NCBI RefSeq assembly: GCF_037042905.1
Contig: NC_087249.1
Coordinates: 56,450,401 to 56,514,400, forward strand
Length of the DNA stretch: 64,000 bases
Source of the DNA: Lytechinus pictus
Taxonomy: Eukaryota > Echinodermata > Echinoidea > Temnopleuroida > Toxopneustidae
Direction of reading: 5' to 3'
Below, piece after piece: positions 50,340 to 62,415 of this stretch. The translations under genes were made by a program, and so were the position numbers. The first letter of the stretch is position 1. The number at the start of each line of letters is the position of its first letter. The notes beneath the pieces are model-generated. The model had not been told where the DNA came from. It made no database searches and saw nothing but the letters and a program-made list of their open reading frames with translations.

Positions 50340-51985
50340 CATAGCTTATTATTAAAACCAAAACGTCATTTCTATCAGTAATCTATTGAGTCGTTTGGTG
50401 AATCGCTTGCCCACAGAACCTTTTATGCCCACGTCTCTTTTGTTACCTAGGCCTTAAGAGAAATGACGTATTTCACGTTATCGACTACACGCCCTGTGAT
50501 TGATCAGCAATCTAATTGTCTAATGCAAATTCATGTATTCAATGGTCGTCGTTGCCCGATCGTGAGACCATGGCTCGCCGTCTCCGAGCTTAGTGATGCA
50601 TAGGGGAAAGCGGGGTTAGTTAAGCATAGGGGAAAGTTGAGCCAGCACCCCAAGGCCAATAATGAATGGGTCAGACATTGTGGTGGTGTTATGTATTGAT
50701 GACCCATTACATAACCCTTAACCCCACCACATTGTTTTTCAACTTTGAAACAAAAAATATTTTTTTAGAGGGAAAATACAAATTTCAGCCAAAATGTAAA
50801 AAAAGGATGTGAAAAAGATCAGTGCATTTTACCCACACACATCTTTAAATGTTATAAAGAAATAAAAACAATATTGTTAGTCCGCGTATGGATTCTCATT
50901 TTTGTCATAGTCTTTTACACGATGGATGCATAGAAAAAGTGTGGATGTAAAAAATATTGCATTATGCTCGGACTGGTGTAATTTGAGCCAGCCAACATGG
51001 GGCAAGTAAAGCCATGGTAATTCGTATGGTAATATATAATTAAAAAAAGATATAAATATTAAAAATCCATTGATATGCAGGCAGAAAGGAGCAAATCCGG
51101 CCAACATGCCTAGAAACGGAAGTGGCAAGTCAAAATTAACCCTAGCAGGATATATCATATCATGAGAGATCACAGAGCTGCAGGATTTATCCAAGTCAAA
51201 GCACCTGGGAACGGAACTGAAAATTTAAGATAGCCCCTCTTGGAAAAAAACATAACCACACATTTTCAGAATATCAACGGTTTTCTAGACTTTTAATTCT
51301 CGATGATACAAATTCGATCAATTCTACGTCCATTGTCAATCACTCTGATAAGTAAACATATGGCTTATTATCATTCAATGATAAATGTGTAACTATACAC
51401 TAATAACATACATTAACAAAGTACCCTTTGCTAAGAAAGACACCAAATAATTTAAATCATTGGTCAATATTTTACATATGTGTACGTGAATCAATAATAA
51501 TTATGGTTTCTAAATGGAGAAAGATTGTGTTAAGGTGAATCTTTAAACATGCGACAATTATTATCATATGAACAATATGTAACCCTTAGACATCGTCGAT
51601 CTTTGGAAATATGAACCATATAATGTGCCAGTTTAATTTGTGCAAGAATTTTAAGCATCTGTTAGTACCTCTATAAATTACATATATCTATAATCTTACC
51701 ATAAGACCTTTAACCATAGGTTGCGAAAGAAAACATTTCACCTATAGCATCTGATATTTCACATGGGCGTGTATACATGACATAATTCATTGGTATTGTG
51801 ATTGATGTATTGATGCTTTAATATAAAATATATGGTTCATAGAAATTATGATCGCAAAAGACTTACCCTGTAAGAATTGGGTTTTGTGGGGGAAAATGTT
51901 ACATATCAACCGTTGCTTAGGTGCATATTGGGTCTATCTATGGAAATATTCATTACATGAAAAATCTATAGGCCAGATTTAGTTC
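50340..51985. other. Long AT-rich stretch without genes
   Basis: No coding region is supported; a 105-codon frame on the minus strand (51194-50877) has no family features. A short tandem repeat around GCATAGGGGAAAG lies at 50597-50640. Confidence 0.45.
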
Positions 51986-51989
51986 ATGA

Positions 51990-53115
51990 GCTATTCTGAG
52001 TAGACCCAGGTAACAAGCCAACGTTGGCTCTACGTTGGAAACTTGAAAGTCGTTGGACGTTGGAAAAACTTGATGGATTACCGTTGAATCGACGATGGAA
52101 ACTAGTTTGATGGAAAGATGATGGACAATCAACAATGACACGAAGTTGGCAACGTTGGAAACTTGTTAGTTGGAGAGTTGTTGGACAGTCGACAATGTCA
52201 AAACGTTGGAAAATCGTTTGATTGGATAGTTGTTGAACAGCCAGCAAAGGCACAACGTTGGCAACGTTGCAAACTAGTTCGCTGGAAAGTTTTTGAACAA
52301 CCGACAATGGCACAGCGTTGACAAAGTTGGAAACTAGTTTGTTGGAGAGTTGTTGGACAGTAGGTTGGAGATTTGTTGGATATTCGACGATGACACAAGG
52401 TTGGCAACGTTGGAAGCTAGTTCGATGGAAAGTTGTTGAACAACCAACTATGGCACAACGTTGTCAAAGCTAGAAACTAGTTCGATGGAGATTTGTTGGA
52501 TAGTCGACGATGGCACAACGTTGGAAACTGGTGGATTGGAGATTAGTTAGATAGTAGACAATGACACAACGTTGATAAAGCTGGAAACTAGTTAGATGGA
52601 AAGTTGTTGAACAACTGACACTGGCACAATGTTTGAAACTGGTAGGTTGGAGATCAGTAGGATAGTCGACGATGACACAACGTTGGAAACGTTGGAAAGT
52701 TTTTGAACAACGGACAATGGCACAACATTGGAAACTAGTGTGTTGGAGATTTGTTGGACAGCCAACAACGTCACAACGTTGGAAACGTGTTTAATTAGAT
52801 AGTTGTTGAACAGCCAAGGAAGGCACAGCGTTGACTACGTCGGAAACTAGTTCGATAAAGAGTTGCTGAACAACCGACAACGGAACAACGTTGGAAACTA
52901 TTTCGTTGGAGATTTTTTGGACAGTCGACAATGGCACAACGTTGACAAAGTTGGAAACTACTTTGATGGAGAGTTGATGAACAACGGACAATGGCACAAC
53001 GTGGACAGCGTAATAGGAATAGTTTATTGAAGAGTTGTTGACAGTTAACATTGACACAATGTTGGAAACTATAGTTTGTTGGATATTTGTTTGACAGTCA
53101 ACATAATATCCCGGC
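51990..53115. repeat. Degenerate minisatellite of about 50-60 bp (GACAATGGCACAACGTTGGAAACTAG...)
   Basis: About twenty units follow the order ACGTTGGAAACTAGT, TTGGAGAGTTGTTG, then GACAATGGCACA. Landmark GGCACAACG-like words fall at about 52244, 52304, 52385, 52447, 52507, 52558 and 52668. Units drift in length and sequence. Minus-strand open frames across it (VVPLSVVQQLSN-like repeats) come from the repeat and have no start context. Confidence 0.9.
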
Positions 53116-53206
53116 ATAATATACACAGTTTTGAGAACGTTAGAAACGGGTTCATTGGAAAATTGATATACAGACGACTACTCGCATAATTTTCAATGGG
53201 GCCAAG

Positions 53207-53590
53207 GGGGGGGGGGGGGGGGGTTGTTACATCCACAAATGTAATAATCGCCCACAAATGTAATAACGCCCACAAATGTAATAACACTTTACCCACAAAT
53301 GTAATAACGCCCACAAGTGTAATAACACTTTACCCACAAATGTAATAATCGCCCACAAATGTAATAACGCCCACAAATGTAATAACACTTTACCCACAAA
53401 TGTAATAATTGCCCACAAATGTAATAACACTTTACCCACAAATGTAATAACGCCCACAAATGTAATAACACTTTACCCACAAATGTAATAATTTCACCCA
53501 CATATGTAATAATGCACTTTACCCACATATGTAATAATTGTTGGTCGCCCACAAATGTAATAATGGCTTTACCCACAAATGTTATAAATT
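53207..53590. repeat. 17-copy minisatellite CCCACAAATGTAATAA next to a G-run
   Basis: Seventeen copies of about CCCACAAATGTAATAA are separated alternately by CG or CACTTTA, giving a 17/24-bp composite period. A tract of about 17 G immediately precedes the array. Frames reading LHLWALLHLW on the minus strand are repeat artefacts. Confidence 0.95.
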
Positions 53591-53599
53591 TGAAGGGAT

Positions 53600-54086
53600 T
53601 TTTGGCGAATCCGTTCTAAACTAAAATCCTATTGTAATACGTTCATATAGCACAAAATTGCAAAGACTTTTTTTCCAGACCCGGGTAATTCAAAAATTAT
53701 AATATAAGTCCAAAGTATTTTTTCCAGACCCGGTTGTTTCTAAAATTATAACATAGGTCCAAAGTCCTTTTTTCCAGACCCGGTTGTTTCAAAGTTATAA
53801 TATAAGTCCAAACAAAGATACGGTAATGATATTCCAGTGGAATAAAAATGAGAATCGAGCTTAGTCTTTTCTCCAGACCCAGTTAACTAAAACTGGTGGA
53901 ATTAATGTCTATGTTGTTGTTTTAACTTATACGGCGCGCATTGTTGATATATGCGCTGAGAGTATATTGAGAATCATGCATAGTCTTTTCTCCAGACCCG
54001 ATGACTAAAAACTAAAACCCTATAGTAATGAGTTCATGAATATAGCACAAAAGTGCAAAGTCTTTTTTCCAGACCCGGTTAATACC
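53600..54086 (+). repeat. Left array of the CCAGACCCGGTTA module
   Basis: The core TTTTYTCCAGACCCGGTTA occurs at about 53670, 53725, 53770, 53870, 53988 and 54060. The first three are spaced about 50-55 bp; later ones have longer linkers with AGAATCGAGCTTAGTC. The same module returns in reverse orientation at 58190-59040. Confidence 0.8.
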
Positions 54087-54091
54087 GTGTT

Positions 54092-54590
54092 TACACTTAA
54101 TCGGCTTTTGCATCGGCTTTTTCATAGCGTGTAAACGCGATTGACTTGCATCGGCTCGCGGTTCAGAACTGGCAATTTTGCACCACCAAAGTAGTAGGTT
54201 CAGAAGCGCGAGCCGATGCAGAATCGGCTTTTTTACTACGTGTAAACAGAAAGCCGATTCTGCATCGGCAATTGGTGCGCATTTCATTTACTTTACCAGT
54301 GTGACGTAATTGTAAGCGCACGGATCCAGCGTTGTCTTTATTATTACGTATATTGATGGTGCGCGTATCATTTCAGGTTTTTGCATCAGGTTTAAATCAT
54401 TTTTTTAATGTATCATTTCAGGTTTTTGTAATATTGCTGTCATTACTGTCATTACTGTCATTACTGCATCGGCTCGCGGTTCTGAACCGCGAGCTGTAAC
54501 AGCGTGTAAACGCAGTGCAAGATAAACCAAAAGCCGATTCTGCATCGGCTTTTAGTTCTGAACCAAAAGCCGATCAAGTGTAAACACGCG
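54092..54590. mobile_element. TIR element with CGTGTTTACACTTAATCGGC ends (element type B)
   Basis: The left end CGTGTTTACACTTAATCGGC is complementary to the right end GCCGATCAAGTGTAAACACG. The interior has several AGCCGATGCAGAATCGGCTT-type palindromes and three tandem CATTACTGT units at about 54442. It is collinear with the partial copy at 39185-39515. No coding capacity. Confidence 0.75.
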
Positions 54591-54890
54591 GTATATGTGT
54601 AAACACGGTATTTGTTGTTGTTTTAACTTATACGGTGCGTAGTGTGAATATATGCGCTAAGAATAAGGGGATGTTCTTTTTATTTGGCAACCAGTCAATT
54701 TGACTATTTTGGCAATAATAAATATTTTATTATTCGCGTTGTTTTCTTTGAAAAAAAAAATGTATATAAAGTGAAATTCAAATATTTCTTTTTTATTCTT
54801 TTTCTCTTCTTTTTCTAATTATTATTTTTTTTTAGGGTATCTACGAGGACTTAAAGTCAAATAGGTGTGTCTCAAATATTAAAACCCAGG

Positions 54891-56862
54891 GGTGGTATTC
54901 TGGAACACTCTCATAACTTTGTCATAAATGTTGTCATTTTTCTCCGAGATGTGACACCGCTATGATTGTCACAAATCGGTATTCTGAACATTGTCTTTTC
55001 CCTGTCATATCTCTCAAAGTTACCGCCCATCTTTTCGGAAGTAATCCAATCAAAATCATCGTTAGTTCCCAGAGGGAGACCTTCTAGCCAATAGGAAGGC
55101 CCCGCGACAGGTCGGGCGTATCCCCAAAACAGTTGCTGGCATAGCACAACTACGCGAATATTGATGCGCTTAATTACAAAGAGAGACAGGGAGCTGCGAA
55201 GGATTTTAGAGGAGAAGTAGAAAAATAAGGAAAACAGAGAATAAAAGGAGGAATCAATATTTGGGACCTACATAATTGTAGCATGAACAAAATAATTTTG
55301 AAAATTGTCATGGATGACGAGTGAAACTAATACCACAATCAACGAACGTAGAGGGCAGCAACACACAAGCGTGTTGCTCTAAGGAAGGTCAACTCCGCTC
55401 GAATTTTGTGACCACTCTAACAAATAAGGTGGGGTTTTGGAAATTTGTCGAGTTTATTTTTTTTTCATTTGTTAATTTCAAATATTTTTTAATGAACAAT
55501 TGTTAGATCGGTTATTCTGGGTATAAATATCAAAAATATTATTTCTATTTTTAAAGAAAATATTTAGCTTAAATAATCATGATTTTGACATTTTTCCTCA
55601 TTTTGAAATATTAAGTCTATGACGAGGATACCTCATATCTCTTATTTTCTTCCGCTGAATTTCGCTGCACCACTAATAAATGCATAGACAACCACCGTAA
55701 TAATCGAGGTCATTTTTCTGGCCTGGGTGCGCCGAGTCTGGGCCGGTCGTGTAGCTATCTAGTGACGCTGATGGTGCGCTGGGGCTTCAGGCGACTCGTC
55801 ATAGATCTTCTAGCAACTTAGACAATGACGTCTAATTTGCCTAGTCTGATTTGAAGTGCAATTGCTTCAGGGCTGATGTTTATCAACGATGATTGTTCAA
55901 GGTTAGATTTCAAATTTTAAATGTCATTTAATTCACTTTTAAGTCTATAAATCTGAAATAAAGGCGCTGTATCCCCGAAATCCGGGTCTAAATTTCAACT
56001 CCGAGTCCAAGACCATGGCATGGACGGCAAAAAAAAAAAACCCACGCATCGGATGCATTGCATTGGCTGCGCGCTGCGCTGCAGCTGCACTGTGATGATG
56101 GGTTCAGCGAAGAGCTCAGAGAAAATAAGGTGGTCATATTCAATCCCGAAATGCTTTGCGAGTGGTCACAAAATCGTCTCGACGCAAATCACCCAATACA
56201 GCCGTCTGGTGAAATCGCTGATAACAATAATCACCGATTTGGTAATGATTTTAGTTTCCTGAAAATTATATTTGTAAAGTTTTAAATATCAAAGTATGTT
56301 TTTATATGTATGTATATTCCTCAACATATTTTTTAATGTTATCTTCGATATTGTTGTAGTCATATTCTTTCATATTCGTTTCTTGATCGCTACTAATTTG
56401 TTGTTGTATTGGATCGGCATTTGATTTCGTTGGCATGAACAATAAAATACGCGCGCAGCTCAGCTACATGCGCGTATCGAGTTGACCTTCCTTAGAGCAA
56501 CACGCTTGTGTGTTGCTGCCCTCTACGTTCGTTGACCACAATCTAACCTATATAAAATCATTATATGCTTGACATTCAGTCGACAGGGTATCAAAATATT
56601 TGGTACTAAAAGATATGACAAAATCTATGACTGCTACCCCCCTGTCATAACTATTGTCATATCTTTTGCTTGTATAAAATGATTACGCGCAAAAGGATTA
56701 CGCGCATTTAAAGCCGCGTATTTTTGGTGCACGTTAAAGAGAAAAGACGAAATTTATTACAATTTTTGTGACAAAAGTTAGGACATCCACCAGAATACCG
56801 ATTTTGTAATATCTCTGAGATTAGATAAAATATGGAGAAAAGACAATGTTCAGAATAGCGCC
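54891..56862. mobile_element. GGYGSTATTCTG TIR element (type A), hosting a second element
   Basis: The left end GGTGGTATTCTGGAACACT and right end, inverted, GGCGCTATTCTGAACATTG form the TIRs. CCAGG borders both sides and may be the target duplication. Sub-terminal inverted words match too (CTCCGAGAT left, ATCTCTGAGAT right). Its middle is occupied by the element at 55340-56534. Related to the element at 35773-36597. Confidence 0.65.
55340..56534. mobile_element. 1,195-bp element with perfect 56-bp TIRs and perfect 8-bp target duplication
   Basis: The left TIR (55340-55395, starting CAACGAACGTAGAGGGCAGC) is the exact reverse complement of 56479-56534. ACCACAAT flanks both ends (55332-55339 and 56535-56542). 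An 8-bp duplication is typical of hAT and P-type transposons, and CA...TG ends fit hAT loosely. Within each TIR a short self-complementary word, AACACACAAGCGTGTT, could form a cruciform. A 75-codon plus frame (56058-56285, containing CDDGFSEELRENKVVIFN) has protein-like composition but no recognised domain. No transposase is evident, so it is non-autonomous or carries captured sequence. Identical TIRs imply recent insertion. Confidence 0.9.
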
Positions 56863-56894
56863 CCAGGGCTTTTACTCAAAATATGTTAGATATA

Positions 56895-57712
56895 CAGTGC
56901 GTCCCAGAATAAACGAAACCGAGATTTATCGATGATTTATCATAACTTAATCACGAATGAAATAGACAAATGACCTACCACTTTAAAGCTTAGAATCTCC
57001 TCTTTCATCTGTAATTACTTAGATTATTTCTCATTCACGCATGAGTTAGCAAAAACAATTTGAAGAGGGGATATCAAAAAGTCATTTGGCGGGCTGTATC
57101 TGGGTTTCAAAAAGAAAACCACATATTTAAAAAGTTCAATATCTGCTCTTTAATTTGATACCTCAATTACAGAAAATAGTCAAGAAATAACAAAGTTCTG
57201 GTTATTTGAAATAAGGCTTGAATTTCAATAATTTCATAAAATTAAGAGGTTCTACAGGCTAGCGTTCAAACTCACTTGACACTCCGTTTTGTTGACGATC
57301 AGCCATACATTAAGTATTTTGTTAACCATGCGATAGCTTCTGTGGGAAACCGGTGAAAACACGTTTATTCAATGAAATTATGGAAATACAAGCATTGTTT
57401 CGAGGGAACATAATTTTTTTACTTCTTGACCATTTTTTGTGATTAAGGTATCAAATAAATAAGATATTGAACTTTTTAGGCATGTGATTTTCTTTTTGAA
57501 ATTCAGATACCCCCGCCAAATGATTTTTTTTGTATCCTTTCTTCAACGCATGTTTTGCTCACTCATGCGTGAATGGGGAATAATCTTAGTAAGATCATAT
57601 GAAAGAGGAGATTCTAAGCTTTACATTGGTAGGTCATTTGTCTATTGTATTTGTGATTAAGTTGTGATAAATCATCGCTTAATCTCGAATTCGTTTTTTC
57701 TGGGACGCACCC
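56895..57712. mobile_element. Mariner-like MITE (type C) with long TIRs
   Basis: It starts CAGTGCGTCCCAGAATAAAC after TA and ends TTCTGGGACGCACC before TA. The two halves are imperfect complements over most of their length (CGATGATTTATCATAAC left, GTGATAAATCATCG right; GGCGGGCTGTATCTGGG left, CAGATACCCCCGCC right). CAGTGC ends and a TA target fit Tc1/mariner. A second copy at 60156-60907 is in the opposite orientation. Confidence 0.85.
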
Positions 57713-57744
57713 TACGATCTTATTATTGTTAAACAAAATGTAAA

Positions 57745-59040
57745 TGTAGCATAGTCTTTCCCTCCAGACTCAGTTATGAAAAAAAATTCAAAAACAAAAC
57801 AAACAACAACCAAGAACAGACCCCACAATCTTTTCAACATTGAATAGCATCAATATATGGTGTAGTATTTGTTCCAGCCCCGGTTATTTCAAAATTAACA
57901 AAGACCCAACGATCTCATTGATTTTAAATAACGTTGTTGTTGTTATCTTGGGTTTTAAGGCTCGTATCATTCAGATGTGATTAATTTTCTGCTTTTGTGG
58001 TATGCGTTATCACAGGGTTTTTATAGTTTGGAAGATGCTGGGGTCTAAGATTTAAGAATGTTTCGCTTAATTTGTATTTTTAAGAGAACTGGGTGTGTGG
58101 TAAAAACAACATTCTAAACCCAAGTATTTTAACCGGGTTTAATTTTGAAGATTGGTCTTAGCTTTGATTTTTTTTTTTCAATATTTGTTTACCTTTTAAA
58201 TAACCGGGTCTAGTCGAAAGACTAAGCATAATACTCGTGTGACTGAGTCTGGAATAAAGACAACGCTCTAAGCATGTGCTTTTCTAAATGGTCTTAATTT
58301 GGAGGATTGTTGGTTCTTAGATTCGTTGTTGGGGTTGGGTTTGATTGCTTTTTTATTCTTAAAATAACTGTGTTCGGAGGAAAGTCTACAATCGATCTTC
58401 ATGTTATTCCACAGTAATTAGATTATTGGGTATTCGTTTTAGAATATTTGTAAAAACTATTATATTTTTTTTTCAAATAATAACCAAGTCTAAAAAAGGA
58501 TGTTTGCTTCACCCATGCATTATTACAATGTTTTGTAGGGTTCTTTAAGTATTATAAAAAATAAAAAACGGGGTGTGGGGTAAAGACATATTAATTTACT
58601 GGGTATAACTTCTGAAGATTGGTCTTAAATTCGAAGTTGTTTTAATTCATTTTTTAAATAACCGGGTCTGGAGGAAAGAGTACGTTTTAAAACTCGTGTT
58701 ATTCCACAAGAATAAGAATATGATAGGGTCTTACGTTAAAATATTTTTTTTTGTATTTTTTTTTATGATTACGTCTGGAATAAAGACAATGCTCTAAACC
58801 TCTTTTTAAAACAGGTTTTTAGATTGAAGGATTGTTTGGTCTTAGATTTTGAGTTTTATTATTGTTACTATTAGCGTTATTTTGAAGAAAAAAATAACTT
58901 GGTCTGGCTGAAAGACTATGCTATATGTCCATGTTATCCAGCATTAATAAGATTATGGGGTCGTTATACTGTTTTTGTTGTCGTTGCATTGTTATTTATA
59001 ATTTTGGAATAACAGGGTTTGGAGAAAAGACTAAGCTCGA
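57745..59040 (-). repeat. Right array of the CCAGACCCGGTTA module, mostly inverted
   Basis: After two copies still in the left-array sense (about 57755 and 57868), inverted copies appear: AACCGGGTCTAGTCGAAAG (about 58203), AGTCTGGAATAAAGAC (about 58245), AACCGGGTCTGGAGGAAAG (about 58662), CGTCTGGAATAAAGAC (about 58772), TTGGTCTGGCTGAAAGAC (about 58900) and AGGGTTTGGAGAAAAGACTA (about 59014). Linkers contain AATAAGATTATGGGGTC-like words, the complement of linkers in the left array. Confidence 0.75.
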
Positions 59041-59511
59041 TTTTCCTTATAATTCCTCTGGAAATTTATTGTGGATATTTAGACATATTTTGATTTATAT
59101 TTTAATCTAACTGAAACTTTAGGATATCTCTCTTGAGGACAGCCAGAACATGTTCAATGTTTCCCGAGACTATTTCGACTCTGCATTCAGAGGGCAGGGC
59201 TTTCCATACATTCTGTGAGATATCTGTGAATTGCAGTCTGATGGAGGTGCAAAAATCTAACATCTACCTCAGAATGCCTTACACGTATTGCAATTTATCC
59301 CTAGCGAGTTCGCAAACAATAAAGCCATAAAACATTTATAAAAAAAAGGATACAATCAAGAATATCCTCCGAGATTTTAACCTTTGTCCATTTCAATAAT
59401 CGCAAACGTTGGTCATATGGCATCTCTTGACGTTGCTGTCTGTGTATCATTCGTGCTCGAGCATATTAATATGATATTGAGTATAGAGCATAGAAGCTGG
59501 CACTACATGGA

Positions 59512-59785
59512 GCGTTGTGGCCCAGTGGATTAGTCTTCGGACTTTGAAACAGAGGGTCGTGGGTTCGAATCCCAGCCATGGCGTAATTTCCTTCAGCAAG
59601 AAACTGATCCACAGTGTGCTGCACTCAACCCAGGTGAGGTAAATGGGTACCGGTAGGAAGTAATTCCTTAAAAAGATGTGTGCGCTATGAACGCCTAGCT
59701 TAGCCGGGTAATATAGGAGCGCCTTGAGCACCTAACAAGGTGGAAATGTGCGCAATATAAATACCCTATATTATTATTATTATTA
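59512..59785 (+). mobile_element. Full-length tRNA-derived SINE
   Basis: The head (59512-59584) is tRNA-like with an A box TGGCCCAGTGGA (59518-59529) and a B box GGTTCGAATCC (59562-59572) 32 bp apart, as in RNA polymerase III type 2 promoters. A body of about 170 bp follows, containing CCCAGGTGAGGTAAATGGGT and GAGCGCCTTGAGCACC, ending in an (ATT)n tail at about 59785. A 5'-truncated copy is at 18165-18365. The tail abuts the minus-strand LINE's 3' end, also ATT-rich. Confidence 0.9.
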
Positions 59786-59789
59786 CATG

Positions 59790-62415
59790 ATAAAGGATGG
59801 GCAGCACAAGTGACTTATATAATGTCAGAAGCGCTCGTGAAGAGAGGCCAGCCGACATACAGGAGAGAAGCCCGAGCATACGGTTACAACTTGAAATAAC
59901 ATGATTTTCATGGTCATCCCAGTTCAACTGGGAATTGAGAAAAAACCCTAAGTACTTGATACAACTAACTCGTTCAATTACCTCATCATCTATCATGTAA
60001 ATGGTATTACCGACATTCTATTTACGAGGAGCAGTTCTCATTGCTTTGGTTTTACTGACATTCAACTGCATCTTGTTTAGACTACACTATGATATAACCT
60101 TATCTAGATCTTCCTGAAGGAATCTTGTCTCCGTTAGGTTTCTAATCAATCTATACAGTGCGTCCCACAAGAAAACGAAACCGAGATTTAGCGATGATTT
60201 ATCATAACCTAATCATAAGTACAATAGACAAATGACCTACCATTGTAAAGCTTAGAATCTTCTCTTTCATCTGAAATTATTTGAATTATTCCTTATTCAC
60301 GCATGAGTGAGCAAAAACAATTTGAAGAAAGGATATCAAAAACTCATTTGGCGGGGGGTATCTGAATTTTAAAAAGAAAATCACATGCTTAAAAAGTTCA
60401 ATATCTGCTCATTTATTTCATACCTTAATCACAAAAAATGGTCAAGAAGTTTCTTTAAAACAATGCTTGTATTTCCATAATTTCATGAAATAAACGTGCT
60501 TTCGTCGGTTTTTCACAGAAGCTATCGCACGGTTAACAAAAGACTGTAAAACTTCTTAATGTTATGAAATTATTGAAATTCAAGCCTTATTTCAAATAAC
60601 TAGAACTTTATTATTTCTTGACCATTTTCTGTAATTGAGGTATCAAATTAAAGAGCAGATATTGAACTTTTTAACAATGTGTTTTTCTCTTTGAAACCCA
60701 GATACAGCCCGCCAAATGACTTTTTGGTATCCCCTCTTCAAATTGTTTTTGCTCACTCATGCGTGGATGAGAAATAATCTAAGTAATTTCAGATGAAAGA
60801 GGAGATTCTAAACTTTACAATGGTAGGTCCTTTGTCTATTGTATTTGGGAATAAATTATGATAAATCATCGATAAATCTCGGTTTCGTTTTTTTGTGGGA
60901 GGCACTGTATATCAATGTGTCGTCTGCAAAAAGCAGGCAATGTGATTTGACAACTCTTACTAGATCATTGATAAACATATTAAACTCGGACCCAGGACAC
61001 TTCCGTGGGGGTATATCAGAAGTAACAATTGCAGGATCTGAGCAAGAACAACGGTGTTGCACAGCCTGGTAACAATTACATACAAATGTTTTTATCCAAT
61101 TACACAAACTACCTTGTATATTGTAATTCTCAGAGAGCTAATTAAGAAGAATGACGAGGGGCATGCTGTCGAAGGCCTTTCTAAAATCAATGAAAACAGT
61201 ATAAATAATTGGGGTAGGAGATTTTTCAAGGGCAGTATACCATGTATGAGTTACATTAATTAGCTGTGTTACACATGGCCTCTTTTGGCTAAACCCATGC
61301 TGGTTGGGGCTTATCAAGTCATATGTTTCTAGATTTCTAGATTTCTAGATTTACACACGGTGCTTGTAAAGGCAAAAGGACGATTTGACACATTAGATGC
61401 ACTACCGGATTTGTGGACGGGGATAATAAGAGCATCCTTCCATTGAGAACACAATTTACCAAGTGAAATTGAAATGGTGAATATTCTTTGTATTACAGGT
61501 GTGATTGGGACAGTTGCCGACTTTAGAATAACTGCCGTGATTTTATCGGGTACCGGTGATTTATTAATGGGAAACTTTCCAATGAGATCTGCGATTACGC
61601 GAGAGTGAATCTTTAATGAACTCAAAGGGGAATCGCTATGTTACAAGGTCGGGGTGTGTCAGGTAGTACATCACAACTACTAAACACTGATAAAAAGTAA
61701 TCTGAGAAACATTTAGATATTTCATCTGATTTGCCAGTCGGTTTACCATCTACACTCATGATATCTTTGAGTGTATGAAGCTAAAGAAACGTTTTCTATT
61801 GTCTGACAATTGGACATAAGTCATTTACATATTTCCAATAAGATTTGTTTGACAATATTCTTCACTCTATTCCTGATTTCTTTATATCTTGACCACTATT
61901 CAGAACTACTACCTCCGGATCTCTACAGGCTCGAGCATTTTTCCTTTAACAACAGTTTCGTTATATCCTTATCGATCCATGGACATAACTTTTTTGTCTT
62001 ATTTGTTCTTTGGAAGGGATACACTCATTAATTGCCGCCTGAAACACATCCATAAAACCTTCACAGCATAGGTCAATGCTTTCCTCATATATGAATAAAT
62101 TCCAAGGGGCAAGATGAATCAGGTTATTCAAATGATCATAATCACCTTTACCATAACACAGGAACCTTCGAATAACAAACTTTGGTGGTTGTGGTTTACA
62201 AACGTGAAATGTGATAGACACACCATGGTGATCACTCTCAACACAATTTTCTACCACATCAACACTCTTACATAATTATGGACGGTTAACAAACACAAGA
62301 TCGATAAACGTTCCCTCTGAAGGCCTCTCAGTTCGAGGTCTAGTAATATCATGAACACATTGAGTCATGTCAATAGTGTCAAACACACGAATCAAATTAT
62401 CTCAATTCCTATTAC
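59790..62415 (-). mobile_element. CR1/L2-like LINE, interrupted by a mariner-like MITE
   Basis: Read from 62415 down: endonuclease C-terminus (QCVHDITRPRTERPSEGTF, a stop, VENCVESDHHGVSITFHV with the catalytic SDH), pre-RT, RT N-part (FPINKSPVPDKITAVIL at about 61560, WKDALIIPVHKSGSA), a damaged palm region, then FADDTLIY at about 60925. The mariner-like element cuts here. Beyond it the frame resumes: RLIRNLTETRFLQEDLDK, SCIKYLGFFLNSQLNWDDH, LTLYKSLVLPILYHV. It ends at an (ATT)n tail near 59787. Stops and frameshifts make it inactive. Confidence 0.85.
60156..60907. mobile_element. Mariner-like MITE (type C), 752 bp, inside the LINE
   Basis: It starts CAGTGCGTCCCACAAG and ends TTGTGGGAGGCACTG, with TA on each side (60154-60155 and 60908-60909). 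Removing it with one TA joins FADDTLIY to RLIRNLTETR in the LINE frame. It is opposite in orientation to the copy at 56895-57712. Confidence 0.9.

Noticed and set aside
51953..53576. Minus-strand frames with VVPLSVVQQLSN and LHLWALLHLW repeats
   Set aside because: They are translations of minisatellites, with changing frames and no conserved start or domain.
59512..59584. A functional tRNA gene
   Set aside because: The A and B boxes are present, but a body of about 170 bp and an (ATT)n tail follow, and a truncated copy exists at 18165, so it is a SINE head.
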